DNA of 64,000 bases from Hexactinellida sp. DTS-2022 (lineage: Eukaryota > Porifera > Hexactinellida): the NCBI GenBank assembly GCA_028753945.1, contig JAPNXP010000006.1:4092001-4156000 (forward strand), written 5' to 3'. A model generated the notes under the pieces. It had not been told where the DNA came from and ran no database searches. It saw only the letters and a program-made list of their open reading frames with translations. Below are positions 54,101-63,500 of this stretch, in pieces. How positions within the stretch are numbered: position 1 is the stretch's first letter; each line of letters starts with the position of its first letter. A program made the translations under genes and the position numbers.

Positions 54101-57100
54101 ACAGTGAACTGCCGTTTTAACGAAGTCAGATACAACGAAGGAAATTACAGGTCACAAGCACTTCGTTTTAAATAGAGTTGATTAACTGTATTATATATTT
54201 TCAAATGAGCTACTTTTGCTACCCCGTATAACCTTTTTTCTAACTTTATTTCCATGCAAGAATTGGGTCATGCAAGAATTAGCTGCCTACCTTGATGAGC
54301 TGAGTTGTCATGCGGCCGTTTCTGTGTAGGAATATCAACTTCCAACTCTGCATTCTGTTTAAAGAAATTCTCCGTCTTTAAGTACTGACAGAGACTCAGG
54401 TTCTGTCTCAAGGTGTTGTTGCTTATAGATACCACTTCCGGTCTTATGTATTGCTGTGTTGCGGCTATATATTAAGTGATAAAATAATTTGATACTATAC
54501 AGGCACCATTGCACAGTATAACCTCTTAATACGAACACGGTTATACGAACACTATTTCAGTCATATTCAAAGCCTTCTCAATACAAATGATATTGTTTTA
54601 TAGGAATTCCGGATATGGTGAACGCGTTATGACAGTCCCCTCATGTTCGTACAGTATCTTATTATTGATATTTTCGGTTATTTTTCTTTAAAATATATTG
54701 GTTTATGCAATGGGTATTTTATATCATGGTTTATAGTGTTTCATAGAGGCCCTTGATTTGTGTGCGTCCACATTAATTAATTAATTAGCTCTGGGATGTT
54801 CTTGTATAAGATTAGAAAGAATACGAATATAACAACACACTTACCGTCAGAGCTTATCAAGTACGGGGTTGCTTTCAAAGGTGCCTGCAGTGGGTAAGGC
54901 AGCGTAGGCGTGTTAGGCATAGCGACGATGCCTATGGTGCGGTATGGGTTAGCAGGAGAGGCTATCGAGGGAGAGGGAATGGCCTGTCTGAGGGTGGAGC
55001 TGCAGGGTATCTCAAGACCAGAGCCATTCGGGAGCTAAACACAGGAATATACAGTAGATACCGGATATAGGAACATACCGGATATAAGAACACTGGTTAT
55101 ATGAACACTGGTTATATGAACAATGGTTACAAGAACATCAGGATATACTAATTCATACTTACAATAATTCCCTGGTTATATTGCTAAATCCCTGGATTTT
55201 GGGATTTGCATTCCAGAACAACATTATTTGCAAATTTTGTACTCATATTGGAAATTCAAATCAATCAAATGGTCAAATCCCTGCAAGTTTGCTAGTTTAA
55301 TAGACGATCCAAAAACAGTCCTGGATTCATGAAAATAGCATTCAAATTTCATGCAAAATTATTCCTATAAAATCCAATATAAACCATGTACTTACCTTTT
55401 GTCCAGAGGGCGTAGAAGGGAGCGAGTAGGGGGTGACGGGATGCATTTTCTTCTTATAGGGGGAATTAGAGGGGAATATAAGGGACAGCCCGGTTATATC
55501 GTGCTTAGTGTCTACTCTATGTAGAGCAGTAGATGGGGAAGTTAGTATAGAGTTTATTTTAGTGTTCGATGGGTCGAATGGGATCGGGGTTAGGGGGGAG
55601 AGATGGGAGTTTGCTACAGTGCCTGGCATTACAATGTAGCTTCTGTTGAACTGTAGTGTGGGGCTGTTAGGCGTTAGTTCTTGCGAGTTCTCAAAAGCGG
55701 TGAGACTGTTGAGCTTCTAAATTAAACGAATTTAAAGCAAACTTATAATCAGGGTCGATTGAGAGACTTTATAATATGCAAACTCAACTTAATACAAACC
55801 CTATGTAAGTTGTAAAATTGGGACCATATGGCTTGTTCATAATTAAAAAAAACCTACACGAAAAATTGTTCACAATAAGCAGACCTGACTGCTGTAATGT
55901 GTGAAATACCACATTTTTGTATTACAGAAATGACAAAATCTAATATTCGTGAATTTTCGTTACATAACGTTGTAACTACAGAGTGGGTACTTACAGCAGT
56001 CACTGATTGCTGGGAACTCAAAGACTCGGTCTGTGAGGTTATGTGGAGCTGAGGCTGAGAATTTGCACTGTAATTCGGGAAAATATCAGATGTTAGAGTT
56101 TTGACAGAATCGTCGTAATTGCAGCTACTGAGCTCATCTGGAGTTTCCGAGTTTGGCTTTGGAAATCCGGGAATTTGTGTTGGAACCTGCGGATATTCCT
56201 TACAAGGCGTATCTACTGTGCCGTCTGTTAGCTCGTATACCCTGTGGCCCCTTATGTAGATGTCTTTTCGCTCTTTTATGCCGCGAACTGAGTACAGGGC
56301 ACAGCTATAGAAATATGTAGGCTGAAACGAATATTCGAACGTTTTGATAACTAAGCAATAATTTATTATTAAATAAAATTCAGACTCAAAATACAGTGGA
56401 AAATAGATTTTTGCAGCACTAGAAATATGCATAAATTAATTCGTGTGAATATAATTAAGATAATTTATGTAAATAGTCTCTTCACTACCCTTTGAATTGG
56501 AATTCCTAAAAATGTGAGACAAATTAATTAATCGGATAGATACTTAATCTAATTAAAGAAAACCTCAAATAAATTAACACTAATTTATTATTGTATTTCA
56601 CCAAGTTGCATCAAAACTTCTATTATAATGCAGAAACCCTATTCCAATACCACTTATGATCTTAGATATGGACGAACTGAAAGGATTTTAAATTCAACAA
56701 CCACGTATATTTTAGATTAAAATAAATTTACATATGAATACAAAAAATTAGAAAAGTATTTATCAACCGACCGGAAGTTAAGTTTCCAGTTGATTGGGTT
56801 CGCTTCGCTCTTTCTATGTTTTCCGGAATAAGACGCCCATTCCTTATAAAGCGCAGCATCTTTGTCCATACAGTAAGTTTTCTCTCTCGCGTGTTTCCAA
56901 GGAACTGAGAAAAGTGTTTTTTCAATTGAGAGCCATTTAAGGCCTTCGTATCTTCCTGAATTTATTTGTTCTACAAGCCATTCTTTCAGTCGTCGTTTTC
57001 CTGTGGATAGCACGTGGTAAAATTGCATTTGTTCAAAAATGAGATATGTTATAATGTTCCAGAGATTGAATAATCATTAAATGTAGGCGACTAAGTTCTA

Positions 57101-59056
57101 TTGTTTCAGTATGCGTTTGGTAATTTGGAATTGTTTGTTCAAACCAGAAAGGAAATTGCATTATGCAATAATGCAATTAGTTATTGAAAGTATTGAGTCA
57201 GGTTTTTAGAAAAAATAGTTTCTATTATACTCGATTGCGCAAGTATTAGGTAGTTTTATAGAAAAAATCGCTAAATTCATTATTTTCTAGGATAAATAAT
57301 TAATACGCTTTAGTAATGTTAATTTCACAGAAATCATGTTGCAGGCTATTTTAGGGAACTTAGTTATGTTATATGAATCATCCTTTTGTATGCATTATAA
57401 GTTATATTATGAAATACTAGCCTAGTGAATAATTAATATTGAATTAAACTCAATTGCAACAGAAAATAAAATTAAAATTCAGGGAAATTTGAGGGCGCGT
57501 GGACTTGTCTACAACACAGATCAAAAGATTTCAATTAATTGAAACAATGAAAGTTTAATGTTTTGTCACTAAATTCAACGATAACAGTTTCTACTGTATT
57601 GTATTTTCCCCCAAAATAGATATGCAGGTGTAATTATATAATTGAAAGTAACTTTATTGCAAGTGACTTGTAATTTTAAGGAATTTCAGTTTGGCTACAC
57701 TTTGCATTCCTTACATCACAAACATTCCAAAGCAGCCTCACCTCTGCTAAGGAATTGATTATATTGCTTTCTGTTTGGTTAACGAAATAGGAAATATAAC
57801 AGATAATCGATAACGAACATTGTATTCTCCCATTTCCCATAGAACAAGTTACGCAATTGATAGAATCACTACAATTCAGTTTGCATATTTGCAATTCATC
57901 TAATTGCAATATTCCCCTTTAGCCAGTCGCTTTTTCCCAAAGAGAGCATTTAATGTAATTAAATATATTCCTCTAATAGCAATATTAGCATATTTGCTAG
58001 CAAATTTCGTGCAAAACGCGTGTATAGTTAGAACCAAATAACCGCTTATAACGAAATGGATATTAATAAATTTTCTGTATTCTGCATCAAAAAAGGATCG
58101 AGATTAATTGCTAGAATAATTCGACCAGATGACAATCCTAGTTTCCAAAATGATTTATTTGCATTAGTGAGAATGCATTGTTATATCGTATATTATACAG
58201 CCATAACATATGTTCGCGCTCCTGATAATTCCTTTGTTTCCAACAACATATATACGATTTATACTACTGAGAATGCACTGTTATACCTGGAGCTTCTATG
58301 CTAAGGTCTCCCGCTACGAACTCCCCATCGAAGAAGCCGCTATTCAGCAGGTCCAGCTCCTGGCTGACAGGTGGGGACCTGGAGTCCTGAGAGAGAGGGG
58401 ACAGAAGCCCCTTGTCCGAGTCTGAGTAGCCCTCGGGCCGCGGAGAGGGAGACAGGGTGTCGGAGTGACGCTCCTCTTTTGTGTAGAAACCCGGCGTCTC
58501 CAAGCAAATCTACAGTAGTCAGTGTATATTATATACAGTGGATATACAGGAGTAGAATTGAACACTCGTAAGGTACTATAGTATGAATTTTGTCGCCTAA
58601 AAGGTTAGTTTTGTATTACTCTATTGGGATTTTCGGAAGTTTCCAAGAAATCCGGAGTCTCCAAGGAAATTTGCAGTATTTAGTGTATCTTGTACAGTGG
58701 ATGCCGGATATAAGAACACCAGTATAATTTATGCCGGTTATAAGAACATTATACAGTAGAACCTCGTTAATACGAACGGTAAAAATTTGTTCGCTTTATC
58801 CGGAGTTTGTATTAGCCGTGTTCATACTAACGAGGTTCTACTGTATAATGTTCTTATAACCGGCATGTTCTTATAACCGGTGTTCTTATATCCGGTATTT
58901 ACTGTATTAAATCACAAATATATGTTTGTTTACTTGTTACAATACAACTTATTACAGCGTACATGTAAAGTTAGCAAATATATACGGTACCTTGTCGATT
59001 TCTTCAAATTCCGGACTGATCGTGAGAGGCAGCGGAGAAGTAGTTTCGTTTGTCAT
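51183..59056 (-). CDS. IRF DNA-binding domain fused in frame to a proline-racemase-family domain, 10 exons, 860 aa
   Basis: Exons: 59056-58991, 58509-58287, 57000-56772, 56304-55995, 55716-55396, 55034-54845, 54464-54291, 53563-53249, 52345-51852, 51443-51183; phases 0,1,2,0,0,1,1,1,0; CDS 2583 nt. Residues about 98-200 are an interferon regulatory factor DNA-binding domain with its five tryptophans (104, 119, 131, 151, 168): RRLKEWLVEQINSG, GLKWLS, VPWKHAREK, DAALYKEWASYSGK, NPINWKLNFRCAL, ending HRVYEL. The exon 3/4 junction falls inside NFR|CAL. A Ser/Pro-rich region (about 210-500) follows. Exon 8 opens with DIPCKKRRSPSH (possible NLS) and, from about 528, a full racemase-family fold: TISTVDMHTCGDPVRIV, Cys615 in TMCGHCIISVGRYAIDY and Cys780 in VARGPCGSGVTAR. 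The usual Asp before this second Cys is Ala776. DNA binding plus amino-acid chemistry in one protein is inferred; the fusion junction lacks transcript proof. Confidence 0.65.
51444..51730. repeat. Minisatellite in the last intron of the IRF-racemase gene
   Basis: Ten or so degenerate copies of a unit like gggatagttaggttatacac (20-26 bases), starting next to the last-exon acceptor. Confidence 0.75.
52381..52572. mobile_element. MITE family A in intron 8 of the IRF-racemase gene
   Basis: CAGTATAACCTCGTTAATAC to gaggttctacta; contains a second internal family A-like end, so it may be two overlapping copies. It lies 35 bases upstream of the exon-9 acceptor. The same intron position in the stand-alone racemase also carries a family A copy. 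Confidence 0.7.
52986..53089. mobile_element. MITE family B remnant
   Basis: Right part of family B (ctgcttataacgaatatcct ... cacttcgttataacgagtgt) without a left terminus; intron 8 of the IRF-racemase gene. Confidence 0.6.
53657..53793. mobile_element. MITE family F, complete
   Basis: CAGTTGAAACCGTTTTTTCT to aaccggattcgactg, TA on both sides; intron 7 of the IRF-racemase gene. Confidence 0.8.
54102..54188. mobile_element. MITE family B, short copy
   Basis: CAGTGAACTGCCGTTTTAAC to gagttgattaactg, 87 bp, TA on the right; intron 7 of the IRF-racemase gene. Confidence 0.7.
54246..54251 (-). terminator. Possible alternative poly(A) signal after exon 7
   Basis: On the minus strand, AATAAA lies about 40 bases past the exon-7 donor, and reading through that donor reaches a TGA after eight codons. 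Together they could make a short IRF-only transcript. Such hexamers are common in AT-rich DNA. Confidence 0.3.
54514..54650. mobile_element. MITE family A, incomplete
   Basis: CAGTATAACCTCTTAATACG followed by the usual family blocks; the right end is lost near gttcgtacagtat. Intron 6 of the IRF-racemase gene. Confidence 0.65.
55052..55150. mobile_element. MITE family C, half copy with reiterated end
   Basis: CAGTAGATACCGGATATAGG then four more copies of a gaacactggttatat-like block; no right terminus. Intron 5 of the IRF-racemase gene. Confidence 0.55.
55752..55891. mobile_element. MITE family K remnant
   Basis: Blocks gagagactttataatatgca, aaaccctatgtaagttgtaa and agcagacctgactg in family order; intron 4 of the IRF-racemase gene. 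Confidence 0.65.
57001..58286. other. Large intron 2 of the IRF-racemase gene
   Basis: 1286 bases, AT-rich. Near 57920-58025 a family D remnant (agagagcatttaatgtaatt ... tttgctagcaaatttcgtgc); nothing else is supported. Open frames here have no domain. Confidence 0.5.
58549..58640. mobile_element. Family J element, partial
   Basis: gagtagaattgaacactcgt ... cctaaaaggttagttttgta; inverted relative to 30597-30745. Intron 1 of the IRF-racemase gene. Confidence 0.55.
58695..58904. mobile_element. MITE family C interrupted by family A
   Basis: CAGTGGATGCCGGATATAAG to tccggtatttactg; the middle holds a complete family A copy (58754-58843). The C sequence resumes exactly after the second TA. Confidence 0.8.
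58754..58843. mobile_element. MITE family A nested in family C
   Basis: CAGTAGAACCTCGTTAATAC to aacgaggttctactg, 90 bp, TA on both sides. Confidence 0.85.
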
Positions 59057-60515
59057 TTCGATTGCAAACTGAGAACATACGACAAAATAAATACAATGAA
59101 ACTTGAAAATAGGCAGGTATATATTGCAAATGCAGGCATTTATACAATTCTTACTCTGAAATTGAAAGTAATGTATTTGAAATATAGGCTATATTATCGT
59201 TTATGATAATTAAATTGCACGCATTTTTCGAATGACAGATCACTGCTAGGCTAGGAAATGCAAAATGAACTCACTTGCTATCTGTTCTCATTTGCTGGAG
59301 GAATAATAGTCTTTTCGTTTGTAAAATAATAGTCTTCGTTTGTATAATAATATTTATATTTCACTTATTCGACCAGATACAATTTGAAATGAATAGTAAA
59401 CGAAAGTGATTTTGCTAATTTCAAGTGGTTTATATACTTTTGACTTTATACTACAACTCTCTGGGCAATAGGAATGCTTTACTTTAGGCTCACCAACTGT
59501 TGCATATTTATAATATCGTTTTCTATTGAATCTCTACTAACTATATGTGTTCACGTACTTGTTGCACATAGTAAATTTCACAATAGCAGAACTGTAACCA
59601 AATCCTTTGCCTTTGAGAAGGCTAATGAATGAAGCCATTCCTTTTGCACTATCGAAGCAACAAAGTAGTGAAATCGAAATTCGCTTACTATCACCACAGT
59701 TGAAGCCAGATTCATATATTTGCTGTGATTCTGCTATTCAGGAATTTATTGATTTCTTACAAAGAATAATCTGAAGGCATAATATCTCGGAAACTGCTTT
59801 CAACTTAGTTTGATGGGCAAATGAAGAATCTATTAAATGAGAAGAATTCAGGAAAAACTTGAACTTGGAAACTCTTTAAGTGAAACCTGTTTGTTTTGGC
59901 AACGGCTTCGAAGGTTGACAAATTTAGAAAGAATTCTTCTTATGCTTTGATTCTCTTTCGTTTCCAAGTCTTAAGATTGCTAGGAAAACGAGCTAAGAGC
60001 ACTAAGTGACTTCCCACTAGCACATTATATTCATTTGCAATTAGGAACAAATTCGACAAACAACATTGGAGCGATATGTGTTTAATAGCAAACATTAGAA
60101 GTCTCAATTAAGAAGGGAATCTGCTACAAATCCTATTATACTCTACATTATGGGGATTATTGTTAGTGTTAGTTTACCATATAATCACAGTCCGAATTCG
60201 CGATTGTTTCATCTCTTTAATTTGATTATAACTTGAACTCGGTTAGATTCTGTAGAAATATTGAAGAGACAACAAACTCGAATCTCATCTTAAATTGAAT
60301 TTATAATAATAATAATAATAGTAATGCCGTTAATAAAGCATACATTATAACTACAATTATTATTTCTCACTCACACATTATATACAGGGCAAACCAAATA
60401 TAAACTAGAAAACAAAGAATATATAGTCCAGAAAGAAACTTCTCAAAATTGTAAAAATAAAATAAAATATGTATAAGACTAGGTGAGATCGCAATCTAAC
60501 CCCTAACATTATCTA
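59057..60515. other. Spacer upstream of the IRF-racemase gene
   Basis: 1.4 kb between the IRF-racemase first coding exon and the 3' end of the CARMIL-like gene. It must hold the IRF promoter and the CARMIL 3' UTR. An (AAT)n run lies near 60303-60325. I see no exon or element with clear ends. Confidence 0.45.
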
Positions 60516-63500
60516 TTAGGTAGAGGGATTTCCCTCGGTTTCAATTCCGTCTTTATTTCCGCTATCACTATCCTTATTCGAGTCAGATTCAAAGTTAGCA
60601 GTAATTTCGCTGCCTTGTAATTCTTTGGAACAATCTTCATTGTTTGGGTCCTTAACCTTAGGAGCTATTTCATCTAGCATATTTCCCATGGAAAGGCGCT
60701 TTGGTTTTGAGGGGGTTTTGGGTTTCTCTCTGATAGGTGGCGATTTAAGATTCTCTGCACTTTCCGTGGCAGACGCGTCAGAGGATTCTGTTGAAATATT
60801 CTTCTGTATTTTGGAAGGAACTTCCGGTTGCTCAGTGGGGGAAGTTATCCTGTCTTCTGACAAAGTCGGTTGATGTTCTGCTTCGTCAGATATTTCCTTT
60901 CCGTCAATTGGCGCTTTGGTTGGACTCTGAATTGGAATTTTAGGCTTGGCAGCAGCTGGTAACGGCTTTAGTGCAGGTTTATTCGAAATAGGCTTTGGAG
61001 GTTTGTTTGTGATGACTGGCGGTTTCTTTCCTTCGCCGTCTGCAACTTCGCTTTTGGAATCCTGTATTCTCTCCTTTGTGATGATAGGCTTGATGATAGG
61101 CTTACGAGAAACCGAAGGGGATTTCTTAATTTCTCCATCAAAGAGACTTATCGGCGGAATTATGGTGCCTGAGAGCTTCCTAGTTATCTCGTCCGGTTCA
61201 GAAATTGGTCTTTGTGCGCCTTCTATGGGTTTGGTTACAGGTTTTGGAGATTTGGATTGCTCGATTATTCCTGAAGTATGTCTTCTCCCTGCAACAGGAG
61301 GGGAAATAGATTTTTTCTCAGGACTCGCATCGCTAATTGGATCGGTAGACTCAACTATATTTTCCTTTATCTCGGTTGGAATATGAGCCGCACTATTCTC
61401 AGTTTCCTTGGATTCAGATTCTAATGCATTTTCAACAGGTTTAGGTTCCTCTACAGGTTCTTTTTGATTTTTATCATTCTCAGGAATTGCTTCCTCTGCA
61501 CTTGCTTCTGGAGGTGCAACGTTAGATCTTTCCACAGATATCTTTACTTGTGAATCCTCTTGTGTAGTTTGTATCGCTATTTCATCCTCTTCTTTAGAAA
61601 CTGTGGCTATTTCATCCTCTTGCTTAGTTTGTATAGCTATATCCTCTTGTTTAGTTTGTAAAACTGTTTCATCTTCTTGTTTCGATTCTGCAGCGATTGA
61701 GTCCTGTTTAGAATCTTCGTTTTCAGATTCTTTAGCTACCGTATCCTCTTGCTTTGGTTCTTTAGCTCCCGTATCTTCTACTGTTGTTTTATCCTCGGAG
61801 TTTGGTTCTACAGTTACTTTATCCTCTGGTTTACATTCTGTAGACACTTTATCTTCTGGTTTTGATTCTACAGCTACCTCAATTTCTGGTGTAGATTCTA
61901 TAACCAAGGGCTCGGCTTTAGATTCAGTATCTACTCTATCCTCTTGCTTTGGTTCTACAGTTATTTTATCCTCGACTTTAGATTCTGTAGTTACGGGATG
62001 TACTTGTGGTTCTTCGGGTGCAGCTGTCTCTTCCAACTTATCCTCTGGAAGAAGAATTTTACTATTTGGCCTTGGGAGGGGCTTAGGTTTTCGCATGATA
62101 GGTTGTGATTCCATTTTTCTTGCAGTCCTATCAGAAAATTTCCTGTGATCAATCTCTTCTTTGGCTGCGTCGTCGAATATGTTTTCATGCGATTTGGAAG
62201 CTTTCAGCTTAGCTTTGTCTAATCCCGCCTGTAGAATGGCCCCAAGCCCGGGGCCCATGCCTAGCGGTTTCCGCGGAGATGTCGGTGGTGGAGATTTGGT
62301 TTCTACTGGCGATCCCGTAATATCTGAATGTTCAGTTGGTAGTTTGTCTGTGAGGTCGAGAGTAAAGTTAGATTTATCTGCTATGTGAAAGTCTTCTAAT
62401 CCTGGGACAATTGCACTTGCTAGCTCAGCGAATATGTCTCCAGGAGTTTCGGTAGAGACAGCTAGTTGCTCGCGTCTGCGCGGCGGTCTCCTGGGAGGGC
62501 CTCGCGGTTTCGATTTAGCCACGTCTAGATCTGGTGCCCGGGTGGCTTCTTTGCTGAGTTCATTGAATGTTGCTATGTCTGGGAGGTCTGACTCTGGTTT
62601 AGCCGACCCACTTTTCGTAGTCTTGGTGGGTTTTGCTTTCTTATCCTCTTTCTTTTCTTTTTCTTCTTTCTTTTCCTTTTCGTCTTTCTTTCCTTTCAGG
62701 GAGGCCATGAATTTTGGTTTCGCAAAGCGCTTGGAACTTTGTTTCGGAGTGCTTTCTAGCTCGGCGTGAACATCGTCTTGTACGTTCTGCGTGGTTTCCG
62801 GGATATCTGTGGTAGGATTTGTTTGCATAATATTTGGGATGGGATCCGACGTTCCAACTGCCTCTTCTGGTTGCTCTGGATTGCCTGTCAATTCTGCAGA
62901 ATCCATAGATTTAGTGTCCACATCGAATTGAGGGTTGAATGATTGGTAGCTGACCCTATGTCGCTTCATGCTCGTACTGAAAGCTAGCTTTAGTCGGCAA
63001 GTGCCGCCCAGAGTATTTCGATCTGGAGACTTTGGAAATTCAGAAGTTTCTAGGTTGGAAACTTGTTGGTACATAGCGTCTAGCTCTCTGACAACTAATT
63101 CACATGTTTGTTGTACAAGGCTTTCAACTATTTTCAGGTTTCCAACATTAACATTTGAAGTCAATCCGTCGGAAAAAGCAGACATAACGTCTTTGGAACA
63201 CACATTTTGATGCTCAGTTGGTGAAATATTTTGTTTTATTTCTTCAATTTTATCTTCCGTTATCACATCGCCTAATGAGAATTGTAGCTTCTCTATCATG
63301 TCTGCCACTAATTTCTCCCTCTGGCTAACCACTTGAGGCATCAAACTGGATTTTGTCTGTTCGTTGATCAGATCGGAGAGTTGGGAACCGATCTCTGTCT
63401 CGAGTTTGCTAGAATAGAAGTTCTCACAGAGCGTAGTCACTAAACCGGCTTTAGCTTTCAAGTTATTTGCTTTAGAAATTATTTCCTTTCTAGAATCAGT

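Noticed and set aside
57676..57909. Minus-strand frame considered as an extra exon of the IRF-racemase gene
   Set aside because: The exon-2 and exon-3 phases already match without it, it has no good donor, and the sequence carries no IRF feature.
58880..59206. Plus-strand 108-codon frame
   Set aside because: Overlaps a family C element end and the first coding exon of the IRF-racemase gene on the opposite strand.
61603..62148. Plus-strand frame of 181 codons rich in Ser and Cys
   Set aside because: Shadow of the acidic repeats in the CARMIL-like gene.
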